This document shows positions 1 through 11,691 of a stretch of 64,000 bases of DNA, piece after piece. Position 1 is the stretch's first letter; each line of letters starts with the position of its first letter. Source of the stretch: Irpex lacteus (Eukaryota; Basidiomycota; Agaricomycetes; Polyporales; Irpicaceae); the NCBI GenBank assembly GCA_001986395.2, contig MQVO02000012.1:248001-312000 (forward strand), read 5' to 3'. The notes beneath the pieces are model-generated. The model was not told the origin of the DNA, did no database searches, and saw only the letters and a list, made by a program, of their open reading frames with translations. The position numbers were made by a program, and so were the translations under genes.

Positions 1-202
1 GTCCTGCGTGACTTGCTTGGTCAGATTGTATTCGGAATCGTGAGCGACGATATCTAGCCGCGATAAGCAGCAGATCCAAAGCTGATACCGACCACCACCA
101 ACGATCCTATATCCCACTACCTGTGAGTACCCTCACGGCCACTTTCCTCAACGACTGCTTAAACGGGACTTCTACAGCACTACTTTGCCCACATTATAAC
201 AC

Positions 203-862
203 ATGGCTTTCGCTGTTGACCGAAGCGTGCCTGTTGATGCTTGTTTCGCCGTAAAGTGTGGCTCCTGCGGCAAGACAACCTGGAAGGTGAGCAAAAACAG
301 AAAACCACTGGGCAATCCGTCTTCCCATCCACCCTCATCCCCTCGTTCCGAAACCCCTTGTTCCGTAGCCTCATTGACACCACGTTGCCGCGAGCCTCAG
401 CCGCTGTACCCTGGAAATTCGCCGTACGGTACCCGAGGGTGCTGTTTCTAAGGTTCCACAACCATCCGTTGTCTAGTTCGCTGACGGCGAAAGGGCGGGC
501 GGGTCGCGATCTGTTGCGATGTGTCCCAGAATGGGCTCGAGACCTCTGCATCGTGTCCAGATGTGTCGCACGTCGCATGATGCGTGCGCATCGAAGTAGT
601 GGGGCACATCCTGCAATGCGTACCTCGCACAGGAAAGGCAGTCACACGTCGGAACATACAAGCGAGTTTACTTCATTTCGGAGCTATCCTGTTGTCGCCA
701 CACTTCAATCTGCTGTGCTCTGATGAACGGAAGCTTGTTGTTGATCTTACGTCCCTCATTTCGCATTTTTGCCTCCTTCTTTCGCCCGAGCATGTGCCGC
801 TTCACAGTGTTGACCGGTTACTTACCTATGCTTCTACAGGGCTGTGGCTTGCACGTCGATTC
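203..862 (+). pseudogene. Small CxxC protein gene, probably broken after exon 2
   Basis: ATG at 203 opens a 28-codon exon with a CGSCG motif (CxxC) ending TTWK, followed by a GTGAGC donor at about 287. A second small exon at 839-862, preceded by CTACAG and followed by GTACGT, reads GCGLHVDS in frame and would complete a compact Cys-rich segment. Beyond it no clean exon is visible: a stretch near 1072-1110 resembles a continuation (VMLAGV, then GEADR one frame away) but lacks an AG acceptor and shifts frame. The first intron (about 550 bp) is also far longer than is usual here. I read this as a small zinc-ribbon-like protein of unknown function whose 3' part has decayed. An alternative is a functional gene whose last exon I failed to find. 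Confidence 0.4.
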
Positions 863-2320
863 CGTACGTACCTCCATCTCCGCTCTTCATACGCCGCGTT
901 TTCCTAGAAATCTTATGGGGGTATACGTTTGTGGGACCCATCTTACGCCCCCTCGCACATCTGGGAGGTTCTTTGACCGGTTATACGCCTCTGGCTGTGA
1001 TGCAGACAGCCTTCAGGAGCCTCCAGGGTGCACCAGATAGACGAGGGCCATCTGGACTTCTGATGGCATGTTATGCTAGCTGGGGTGCTGGGGAGGCCGA
1101 TCGCGCGCATGCGGGACCTGACGAACGAGTATTCTCCGTTTACCAGGTCTTTGCATGAATTGTGTCATGCACGCATAAATGTTCCCCACACGACCTCGCG
1201 ATATGTTCTGCTGGTCAATTCGCAGGGCGTACACGCATCCATTCTCATACATACGCCCACTTCTATGACCTCGGGAGGCCGGGCTCGTCCGCAGTCAAGA
1301 ACAACTCGCCTTATGGCCCAGATGAGTACCTACTCCGTTGTGGTGGGAGAGATCTTCCGTTTATACTCCCCGAGCTGGGCTAGCCGTTTCTGATCGCTTC
1401 TATCTTGTGGCGTTTCATATTACATACCCCTTGGGCCCTTGCTGTGTTATTTCAGCTCGGAGACATCTCACTTGTCATACGGAACCGCCAGTACTTACAA
1501 CTGTTTATTCTTTGTAGGTTATGAAGGACGTGAAGGAGGAAGATAGGTGCCAATGCCCTCGTTCTTAGATTTTGGAGGTTTTTGAGGAAGATGAGCACAG
1601 ATACGAGTCCAGATGTACAATATCAAGTCGAGACAGAGATCTGGAATGATATGATGGCATTCGCTGTAGATCTTACTACGGTGGCAGCACAACATGCATC
1701 CTGGCCGCCACATCCACGCACGTCGCGTTCCATCGTAAATTAATTGACACGGATATATATCCGCGAAGCTAACTAACAATGCTGCAGCCCTTTCCCCTTG
1801 ATTCCTCCGATGTATTTACCTATCTTTCAACCAGTAACAACGAGGGCTCCACTCACCGAGCGTCGTCTTAGTCGACCAACTCTAGCACGTATTCCGGAAG
1901 CTTTGATGTGTACATTATCAGACGGCATGCAACATGTTCTGTTCATTCTGCACTTCACTTTGGCATTGTACCCGGCCACGATTATCGTTATGTTTTCGGA
2001 GAGTCGCCTTGTACGGCACGCGCCAGGCTTGGCCCGCGTGAATTAAACTCCAGATGGAACTGAATTGATGGCCGCGGCTGGCTCACAGGCGCCCTATACT
2101 TACTATCACTTTGACGCCCGATGGACTGCAGTCGAAAGTCGTAGCACCAACTCTCCTTCTCAAATACCTCGACCTCGTCGCCGTCCGCCTGCTTTCCTTT
2201 TCTTTTCCCTCTACCATCACGCGACAAAGTCATTATAGATTCCTCACAACCATTCTGGCTAGCTTATAACCACGAGCGTCGTCCGCTAGGTTGGCCCACA
2301 CCACTTCCCCCGCACCAGCT
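863..2320. other. Intergenic, no supported gene
   Basis: About 1.4 kb with only short open frames and no recognisable domain. It includes the possible relic of the small CxxC gene (to about 1110) and the upstream region of the kinase gene. Confidence 0.5.
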
Positions 2321-5300
2321 ATGGCGTCTTCGTCATCGTCAATCTCCCACCGGCGGACGAGCTCTTCGGATGACCGCTCGATCGCCCAAAGTCGTAGCTC
2401 ATTTGCCCCAGATGGTGCGGTAGTCATGACGCATATCGCGAGAGTGCGAAACAAGAAAGAGGAGCATGGTAAGAAGATGGTGAACCAGTACGAGTTCCAG
2501 CAGAGCTTGGGGAGAGGGCAGCATGGGGAGGTGCATGTCGCCATCGACACTATCACAGGAAATGTCGTCGTAAGTCTTTGTGTCTTCACGCATGCGCTCC
2601 ACGGTCGTGCACGCTCTCAGACGCGTCCAGACTCAAAGACTAACTGCTGCTCGTGTATAGGCCATCAAATCCGTCAAGCGCAAGAATCCAAAGGTAGACA
2701 GGATGAATCAGTTGCGCAAGAAGAACCTCCCGACATCTCCTCACCTCCCTCTCACTGATAAACTGGGAACGACGGAGCAGAAGATCCGGAAAGAAATAGC
2801 TATCATGAAGAAGTGCAATCACCCTCACGTTGTAAAGCTACTGGAAGTCATAGACGATGGACTTAATGATAAAATATACATGGGTGAGTACTCTCCCATA
2901 TTGGAATCTCTACCTCTCCCTCCCTCCAGTGAACCTTGCTCTCAGGTCGAAACAACCCCAAATTTGAAGCGCTTCGTGCCTTGCTGCGTCTTCGGCTTCT
3001 GAATCTTCTTACCCCCGTTGATACCTTACTGATGCTCTGTAACCAGTCATGGAATACCTCGGCGGTGGAGAGATCAAGTGGCGGACTGAAGGAGCTGAAC
3101 CGACACTGCGTGTTTCTCAGACGCGTCGGATATGTCGAGACGTCATCCTGGGTCTAGAATACTGTAAGTACTGCTACTTTCCATCTGTCATCCCACGCAT
3201 GTATTGACGGGACTGTTCTTTCCTATTCGCGGTGTACCAACGTGCATTAGTGCATCGCCATGGCATCATTCATCGCGATATCAAACCCGCGAACCTACTC
3301 TGGTCAGACGATCGACGTATGGTCAAGATTGCAGACTTTGGTGTCTCACACTTCTCATACGCTCAGCAGCTTGCAGCGGCTGGTCAGGCTGGCTACAATC
3401 ACGAAGATGATATTCTCATGGACGAGGCCGATTTGTTCAAGTTTGCAGGTACACCGACGTTTCTGGCCCCTGAAATCCTGTGCGACAGTGGCGCAGACGC
3501 CTCCACATCTTCCAGCATGGCAAGTAACCTGAACACATTAGGTACATCTGGCCCCGGAGGTACGGGTGCGACCACCCCTCGTAAGAAGCCGACGATCACG
3601 AAGGCGGTTGATATATGGGCGTTGGGCGTCACCCTATATGCCTTGCTGTTTGGGAGGATGCCATTCACTGGTGAACGTGAATGGGCCATCTATACCAGTA
3701 TTGTGGAGGATGACTGGACCGTTCTTGACACAATGGGCTCGGACAGAATCCCTGTCGGAGGACGTTTCCAGCCGAAACCGCCGCCAGGCGAGGAGACCGA
3801 AGGATACCTGGTCGTCAGTTTACTAGATGGTTTCTTCCAGAAGGACCCCAACAAGCGGATAACTCTGGACGGGGTAAAGGTACGCCATTAGACTTTGCTC
3901 TCGGCGTGTCGTAACATGTTGACACGTTGTCATCAGCATCATGAATGGATCCTGCACGACATGCCCGATGGGCATCAATGGCTTCGTCAAACTGCCATGG
4001 AAGAGTCACTCGCCGTGACAGACGACGAAACAAGCTCGGCCGTCTCCTCTGTCAAGTTTCGTTGGCCTCGGTCCCTCGCGAAGGGCCTGTACTCGTTCAT
4101 CCGCAATGTACGTCCTCAACGTTCTTTTCGTCGCCATCCCCTTGGTACGGCGGATGGACGCGACCCGGATCGCGTGGGCACGAGGTCAATGCCTGCTTAC
4201 AACCAACTTTCGCGACAGCGAAGCGTTGCTCAAAGCATTGCCATCGGTCAGATGGAGCGGGATAAAACTAAGCACCATCGGCACCATCACCATCATTCTT
4301 CGCAATTGCAGAACAAGTCGTCTATAGACGTTCGCACAAATATTCAGGCTGGGTCATCTAGAAACGTGTCAGGGATCCAGCAGACTCAGATAGGTGGTGC
4401 GTCGTGTTTGTCCAGCCGCCCTCTGCTCTCGTCCATGCCTGCTGAGGGATCTGCTTCCCAACCACGACGTGGGTCGATTCCTGGTCAACCCACGGTTGAC
4501 ATGCTCCAGATTCCTGCTCCCCAGCATGCAGAGTCTTCCTCCCGCCTATCTTCGCCTCGGACTACGCGTTCAGGTTCTGATTCTGTTTACTTAAACGCAG
4601 ATCCGGCCCAATCAGTCTCTCGAGCCCAATCAACAGAGGCACAAAGTCTCGCCAACGTACCGACAGACCGTCCTCGAAGTCGACTATCAGTGTTGACGAA
4701 ATGGTGGTGGAGACCTGCGTCCGCGACATGGGGAGCTTCTCCCGGCGAAGTGAGCACGTCAACGCTGCCTTCGGGGGCTACTTCGCCGCTGTCACCTACC
4801 ACGCCACCTGCCGCTGATGGTTCCCCACATTCACATCGACAATTGCACGTTCAACACCAGCCGGTCCGAGACTTGTCTGCTCGCCGAAGCGAAGACGCTT
4901 TCCATCAAAGGGGCGGGAACCCTCAGTTCAGTCTTGCCATGCGTGCTGCGAGTTGGGGAGAAGTTGGACAATATGGTGGGCCGCCGGACGACAGGACGAG
5001 TATCTACTCTGGTGATCGGGCCGACGATGCCTTGGACAACGAGACGTTCCTCATAGGTGCGGGCGGAGTTGCGCAGAGCCCAGTGTCGTCTGTTCCCAGC
5101 GGAGTTTTGAGTACCGTATCGTCGACCCTGTCGCTAGGTCCTCCCGTGCTGTCTGCGGCTCATGCATTGCTGCAAAGGATAGAGGGCTCGGACACGTTGG
5201 CCGTTCCCGACCCGGCTGCGCAGGACCCTAACGCGTTGCAGAGGCAGAGCCAGTACCGATCCCACGCTACCAGTCCTTTGGCGCAACCGTTGTACGAATC

Positions 5301-5595
5301 TCGGGAGGCAGGAGGGAGTAGGAGTTCGTCGACATTCGAGCAGTATGAGTCGAGTAGCTCCGAGGAGGAAGAGGTGGGGAGCCGGACGACGTCGGATTGC
5401 GAGCAACATACACCTAGTATGCGCCAATTGTACCAGGAGGAGGACGAGGAGAGCAGTTCGGAAGAAAATGTGCATTTGGAGGTGCGCACGAGGCGGCCGT
5501 CAGCGTCTGTTCTTGAGCCGATGAACTCCCCTACGCAACGGAGGAGGGATGCTGCTGAAGATCGCACTCAGACTCGCGAGCTCGTTCCTGCTTGA
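2321..5595 (+). CDS. Ser/Thr protein kinase, CaMKK/ELM1 (Ssp1-like) type
   Basis: Predicted Ser/Thr kinase of the CaMKK/ELM1/Ssp1 group, upstream activators of AMPK-type kinases in fungi. In order: a Ser-rich leader, Gly loop LGRGQHGEV, the VAIK lysine ([12 protein letters not shown], after an intron), [20 protein letters not shown] (C-helix Glu), [10 protein letters not shown], catalytic loop [15 protein letters not shown], Mg-binding IADFGVSHF and activation-segment end [12 protein letters not shown] 30-40 residue Ser/Gly/Thr insert follows APE before the conserved [11 protein letters not shown]. After the kinase fold comes a long Ser/Pro/Arg-rich tail of about 500 residues with an acidic patch near the C terminus, expected to be regulatory. 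At least five introns; the junctions at 2575, 2884, 3163 and 3880 keep frame. A further intron near 4108-4182 is possible. Start chosen as the first ATG of the kinase frame. Kinase identity is certain; the subgroup follows from the [10 protein letters not shown] and GTPTFLAPE pattern. Confidence 0.9.
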
Positions 5596-6303
5596 TGCTA
5601 ATGCATATGGACGGTCACTGTTTGTGTCTTTTCTTTCTATCATATTTTGCCTTTACCCCCTCATAGATGAACGGACATATCCATATCGCATATTCACTCT
5701 TCATACTATCATGCCTATCATACTACTCACTATCTCCAACCAACCCCCCTTCCATCTCTCTGCATAGATCGTTCACTCCCCGGCGTGGGCCTCATTTTTC
5801 TTCAGTGTGACATGTTGTATTAGTGTCTCTCCACCTGCGTTTGTCTGGCACCTACTTCCCTTACACACATAGATGAGACATAGACAAGTTATACTTATAG
5901 CATTTGCTCAGCGTCGGTTCTCATTGTTTCCTGCTTCGCATGATGGCGCTACAGCTCGGCACGAGTCCCGAAAAGGCAGTTGATTTGGGCGCTCGTGATT
6001 TGCTTCCGAGAGTAGCTCTGCAATATGGCCCATTGTCCATCTATACTCTCGCTACTCTGCATAGGCCAACAGTGGCCATCTTGCTCAAACCTAGTCCCTC
6101 TGTAGCACAATTTAGAGAGGCTTGTCGCGACAGCATTGACCCTGAACAGGCCTGAACGAAGGACGGATACTTGGGCTGACAAATAAGCACAAATAACGCG
6201 GTCATATCCCCAGCGGCCAGCGGCCAGAGAGGTTGGATTCGAACTATCATCTCCCCCCGCTCGCACGCCGTGTCTCTCAACTTCTCGGAGTGTATTCCAT
6301 GTA
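5596..6303. other. Intergenic between kinase and coiled-coil gene
   Basis: 3' flank of the kinase gene and promoter side of the next gene. No supported gene; a tRNA-like B box at about 6225-6250 was examined and rejected. Confidence 0.5.
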
Positions 6304-9300
6304 ATGGCGACCCAAGACACTCAAGGGCGAAATGGCCAATCTGTCGAAGACCTTGAAGAAGAGTTACTCGACTTGTTTCACGAGCACCCGAAAGCCAATC
6401 CGAACGCGAACGACCAACCAGTTATACCCGCAGATGCTATAGCTGACATCTTGCAGTCGTTCTCAGCAAATCACAATCAGGTGAAGCTGCTGAACAAGGA
6501 GGAAGAGGCGATCCTCGTACAGCAATTTACTACCAACCCCACAATCGAAATTACTCCCGCTGTCCTCAGTCAACTTATCCTTCATCTTCAGCAGTCCAGT
6601 CCACAGCCTGCAGCGGAGCAGTCTGCTCCTGTGACACGTGAAGTACCTCTTGGACGTGGGCGACCGGGAGAAAAGACAGAATTCGTGGCATACGCTCGTT
6701 CGCGATCGACGAGTCAAGATGTATCTGGTGCCTCGGTCTATGGAGGACGACCGAGCAGCCGACCTCCGTCGCGTCCGCCATCACGCCCACCATCCCGTGG
6801 ACCCTCTGCTCGTGAATCACCATTCGACGCTGCTTCCCGCCAACGGTCGACACCGTTAATTGGCGCCCCCTCCAGTTGGGCTCGGCGACCACCCCCATCG
6901 CGTCGTAAGAGCGATGCAGGAACGCGTGGACGTGCCACAAGTGACAATGAGGTATATCGCATTGAGCTTATATTCCTGCATTTGCTAATACTCCCTACAG
7001 TCCGCTTCAGCACCACCTGTGGCCTTCTCTCGTTCGCAAAGCGGTATAGCACGAGCTCAGGTCCCACCAAGTCCAACGACTCCGGAGCCGTACTCCAACC
7101 CAACAGGCTCATTCTCTCCTATCAGCATCGGCTCTCCGAACTTCAGCTCTATTTCCCGACCACACTCTCGGAACTCGTCGCTTCCGCAGAACAGCTTTGC
7201 CAGTCTCGGCTCCGCTCTAGATGACGATTACGGGCATGGCTCGACGTTCAATCGCTCGACGGGCATGATGTCTCCTCCGCCAAGCGACTTGTCGGAGACC
7301 TCTTTCGACGCTGCCATGCAAGCGAACTTTGCTAGAGGAAGGTCCCCGTACTCCTCAGACTCAGACTCTGATGGTGAGGAGGATGACGATATGACTATGG
7401 CAGTCCGGTATCCTCGTGATTCGATATCGTCAACGACATCGTCGATAATGATGGAAGAGAGGCTTGAGGCGCTTCAGAAGGTGAACGAGGAACTGAGGAA
7501 GAAGTTGAAGGAGGCCGAGGATAACTTGAAGCATAGGATGGAAGATTCGGATGACCAGCTGCATAGTTTGGAGGTAGAGTTGCAGGAGGCCCACGATGCC
7601 TTGAGCGCGTTCAAGAGACAAGAGAAGGATACTAAGCAGAAGGAGGTTAGCGATCGACTTATCTGCATATACGCTGCTCGACGACTAACTCGTATGACAG
7701 AGACAAAACGCCCAGCAAATATCTTCGCTGGAGAACCAGGTCGCTGCACTTGAGAAGAAGTACGACGATTCTCGCGCGTCCTATGTCTCTCTTCAGAGCC
7801 TGTACCAAGACCAGCTCAGTATGTATTCGATATCCTGATTTTGAAAATACTGATCTAACACGCATACAGCCCAGTCCCAGAACCAGCGTACCGCTCTGGC
7901 CGAGCGTGATAGGGAGATTCAGTCCCTTAGGAACACTCAGGAGCTCCAGGCGATCGACATCAAGAAATGGGAGGACGAGCACGTCCAATGGCAGATCCAA
8001 GTCAAACGTCTCGAGGACGAGCTACTTGCGGCTCAACATAGTCAGCTGGAACTGGATAGCCAGAAGCAGGAGAATTTGGGTCTGAAGGAGACGATTGATC
8101 GGTTGAAGTTTGAGATGGAGGAGATGAGGCAGTCGAACGCTAGTGGGCAAGCGACTTCTGGTCTGACCAGCGCGAAGAATAGTATTGGAAGAAGTTTGGG
8201 GGCGGAGTTGGCTAGGGAGATGAAGGGCGTTGACTGGGATGCGCCCGAGGGTGGTGACGGTGACGGCGACGAAGGTGATGAAGAGGAGGCTGAGGAAGTC
8301 GAAAGGGAAATTGTGGAAGATGAAGATACGGAGGGCGAAGAGTATGTGCAAACTATCATCACAAGGACAAAGAAGGTATGTGTCAAATTGTATGGACTTT
8401 CTGGACGTGGACAGGAATCTAACTTTCTTCACAGAAAGTGGCTAGTAGGGCGAGGCGATTCGAGACTATCACTGTCGAGGATACGAAGACTTATTCGGAT
8501 GCGGAGATACAACACGATCCAGTCACTGGTACTTTCGCAGTTCAGACAGATCCCGAAGTTCGACCAGTTCTATCCTCCTTCAGTGTCCAGACAGACGAAC
8601 CGCCCTCTGAGCCCGTCGCTTCAACAAGTGAGATGGAGATTCAGACTGAGGAGTCCGAACTAGAGTCCTTAGCCTCGTCTACATCAACAATAGTCCCTAC
8701 CCCTTCGCATTCGAAGACTGAACACCTTCACGACTCTCCACCTACCTATGGCCAAGCAATTGGCCATGATCACGGCGAGTTAGCAGCTCAAGTGGCCGAT
8801 GAGACCCTGAGGAAGTGGCATCCTGGCTTGGAGCTTCCTATCAAGGCTATCCCAGGAGGTGTATCCGAGGATGCCATTGCAGACTGGAAAGCTCTGAAAG
8901 AAGAGCTGGGAGTCGAGTGCACGGCTATCGACCGCATCGTGGACGAATCCGCTCGCACAGGCTTGACGCGCGACGGCAAGGCTCCCCATCCTCGAAGCCG
9001 TTTCTACAACATCTACAACACGTACGTATATGGCGGAAGGGGATACGCGTTGCTCTCGACGTCGCAGATCATGTTCGTCGTCGGTGCTACCGCGGCGACC
9101 GCGTTCCTACTTGGCCAGGCTATGACGCCGCATCACTCACCGTTGGGTGGTGCCACATACTATGACCGCGCTGCATGGGCGAGTTTCAACTCGATACATG
9201 CTGTAGGCGAAGGTTTCCCTGGTGGCGATTCGACGAGGGGCGCGTTTTGGAGCGTGCTAGGGAGGATTGGGGGAGGTGCGGCTAGGACGTTGAGGGGCTT

Positions 9301-9310
9301 CCCGACGTAA
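6304..9310 (+). CDS. Ser-rich coiled-coil protein with C-terminal membrane anchor
   Basis: I do not recognise a named family. The chain joins about six exons in frame (junctions near 6952/7002, 7645/7701, 7819/7870 and 8374/8436). Visible parts: an acidic N-terminal region of about 100 residues (DLEEELLDLF, then LLNKEEEAILVQQF) that looks helical and could be EF-hand-like; a Ser/Pro/Arg low-complexity region with RPPS repeats; a long coiled coil (from MMEERLEALQKVNEELRKKL to TIDRLKFEMEEMRQ) broken by one intron-rich stretch; an acidic block; several xxQT(D/E) repeats (FAVQTD, FSVQTD, MEIQTE); and a single hydrophobic segment, IMFVVGATAATAFLLG, about 70 residues before the stop. The layout is that of a tail-anchored tether. 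The last residues are GFPT, loosely like KASH proteins, but the tail after the membrane span is long. The role (organelle or nuclear-envelope tether) is inference. Confidence 0.8.
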
Positions 9311-9872
9311 GCTTAAGCCAAAGTCGACGGAACGTCTCTCTGTTTAAGCCAATCCCTATGCTCGCCCTCTTTCCAGTATGTGACTATATGATCACCCATG
9401 CTTCACTCTTCGCTCTTCATTAGCACTTATACCCTTACTGCACTCACCCACGCTTTCCTCCATCATTGCCGTTCACTATTCCACCTTCGTGCTATGTCTG
9501 CTATGCTTTGGAGTTCCCTGCTGGACTCGCTTCAAGTTTCCTTATGCGTATTTCATTCATACTCTCTTTTCTCCGCTTATTCATCTGGAGACGGTGCCTG
9601 TTGGTCGGAATTGTAGCTTACATGTATCAAGCCCTTAGTATGGGCCGACGTTACTTACTTCCCAGTACTAAACGTACACGTCAATCTAATACATCACTCA
9701 AATTGTACTAAGGAACGACGGCGACTTTCAACAGCATGATACGGATCGATGAATTACAAGTGAAAATTGGGCGTGGTGGTGTTACAAATAAATACTATGT
9801 GCGTAAGCATAAGTTAGATGCGATCATGGGAGGACAAACGAGGGACAGTATACAAGACACAGAACCCAGGTT
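9311..9872. other. Convergent 3' intergenic region
   Basis: Lies between the 3' ends of the coiled-coil gene and gene A. No coding signal, and no trace of an ART domain downstream of gene A's stop. Confidence 0.5.
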
Positions 9873-11055
9873 CTAAGCAGGGAGAGCAAGTCCCTTGTGC
9901 AGCGCCTCCTCTCGGCACGTCCGGCTACAGAAGTAATCGGCTTTGCTCTGCGGCATGATCAAGCACTTGATACAGGGATCGACGAGGCCTTTATCCACCG
10001 CTTCCCTATGCAAGGGATGAATGATCAGCGTCGAACTTAACTCAAAGACGGTTGGAGAAACGAAGATGAGAGTGCACGTACTCTCTATGGGCCTGCGAAC
10101 AATAATCGCTGACGTCTCCGTTGGCATCAACGTGTGCATACTCCTCGCACCCCGGCAACTGACAGACGGCGGGTGAATCAGGGTAGTCGAGTATAGTCGG
10201 TGATACCGCCTGGGTCTGAGCCTGTGGATCAATTAGGTACGGTGGTGGTACCGGGTGTCTTGACTGAGGTTGAGATTGAGGCTGAGAGTGCGTGGACCTC
10301 ATGTTGGTAGGCGGCCCAGCGGTGAAAGCAACTTGTTTGGTGGGAGGAGTATTATATGACTTGCTCGTCGTGAGTGGGACAGATGCGTTACTGGAACGGG
10401 CTTGTTGTTGAGCAGATGCGGCTGGGGGACTGAGAGTGGTGAGGATGTTAGGAATCTGCGCAGCTGCAGCATGAACCCATTGGCCCAGGGGAGCCTGATT
10501 AGCTTGAGTAGCAGGCTGGTGTTGTGTTTGAAAGGCTGATTGAGCGCGATAAGTCAGTATTACCTCGTGTATCGCCGTTGAATATACTTACAACGAGCGG
10601 GAGCCTGCCTAGCAGGGACCGCATTAGCCTTCTGAGGCTTCTTCGCCGCGTTCACCACCTGCTTGACGATGTTAAGTGGCCCAGTCTGCTGTTGTGGAGC
10701 AGTTGCTTGGGGAGCCTGCTTCGTTGGTGGTTTCGGCGCAGGCTGTTGTGCTTGCGCCTGCGCAGCACAGTTCTTCCCGCAATAGTCGTAGTTGCCAAAC
10801 TTGGGCTTCTGGTAGCATTGCTGTGGAAGGCGTAAGTCCTCACTAAACTGTAATCACCAAGGACAGATGCCCTCACAGTACAGAGCCCTGCAGCTTGTGT
10901 AGCGCAGGTCTTCCCACAGAAGGGGTGGCCACCATATTTCGGCTTGGTATGACAGAACTACATCGTCGATGGTCGTCAGCCTCAGCGGTAGCAGTGATGG
11001 TAGTCGTTACACATACCTCACAGAGACTAGAATTACGAAAAGCTACAGTGGCCAT
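9873..11055 (-). CDS. Gene A: finger-only Cys-rich protein, paralog of the ART genes
   Basis: Five exons join in frame (exon 1 is only 13 codons, ending LCE). The protein has two N-terminal fingers of the form LCxxCxxKPK(Y/F)...(F/Y)CGKxCA, a long Gln/Pro/Ala/Thr-rich linker, then CQLPGC...DYCSQAH and PCIKC...YFCSRTC near the C terminus. Each finger has two Cys (or Cys/His) pairs, a treble-clef-like zinc site. The same four finger types occur in genes B and partly D. Here the chain stops right after the fourth finger (EALHKGLALPA), where B continues through AVKKGPMILEVPE into its ADP-ribosyltransferase domain. So this is a finger-only relative without catalytic domain. Function unknown; it could bind the same targets or partners as the enzymes, as an adaptor or competitor. 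Exon boundaries coincide with finger boundaries as in B. Confidence 0.8.
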
Positions 11056-11691
11056 GGTCGAGATCATTCACTTCTAACGCTCGGAAACTTGCAGCGGGGA
11101 CGAGGGGCGAGGGCACTATAAGTAACGCGGAACGACTGCGGGCCACGCACATACATGCACTCAGTCATATATACGTTCACCTCGTTTCGTACACTGCATT
11201 CGACTCGTGCTCAATGCAAGGCAACCTTTCCGAGAACAGCCACCTTCAGATCTGCACGCATCCGAGCGACAATCCTCGTTTGTTCTGCATTGTGCTTCGG
11301 CCGACACGTGTGATGTGCGTCGTCCGGCTCGAGGCTACGAGGGGTTTTGGCGTTATGGTGGCCGAACACGCGAATTGGCTGAAGGGCCATATCGGGTGGA
11401 CGGTGCTTCGTGAAGATCAGCGGTATGACGTTATAGCATGAGCTGTGGCCGTCGTCCAAGGGACGTCTTCGGTAGTCGCGACGTTGTGTATGCAATAAAT
11501 GCATGACAGAGTACGCTTATTTGTGCTGTTTGTCTGCACTAGAGTTTATGTGCACAAACCGAGATATATGCGCGTAAAAACTGGTGTAGACGAGCAGCAT
11601 AACAATACATCGACTCATAATACAGGCTCCCAGCGTACATTACATACTTATACATACCAAAACTCTAAGAAAGTCCCGAGGAGATGCACCA
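11056..11691. other. Intergenic between NADAR gene 3' end and gene A promoter
   Basis: No supported gene. A TATA-like ACTATAAGTA on the plus strand at about 11115 reads TTATAG on the coding strand of gene A, about 60 bp upstream of its ATG. Confidence 0.4.

Noticed and set aside
6225..6303. tRNA-like B box (GTTCGAATCC on minus strand)
   Set aside because: T-stem does not pair beyond two or three bases and no A box or acceptor stem could be found.
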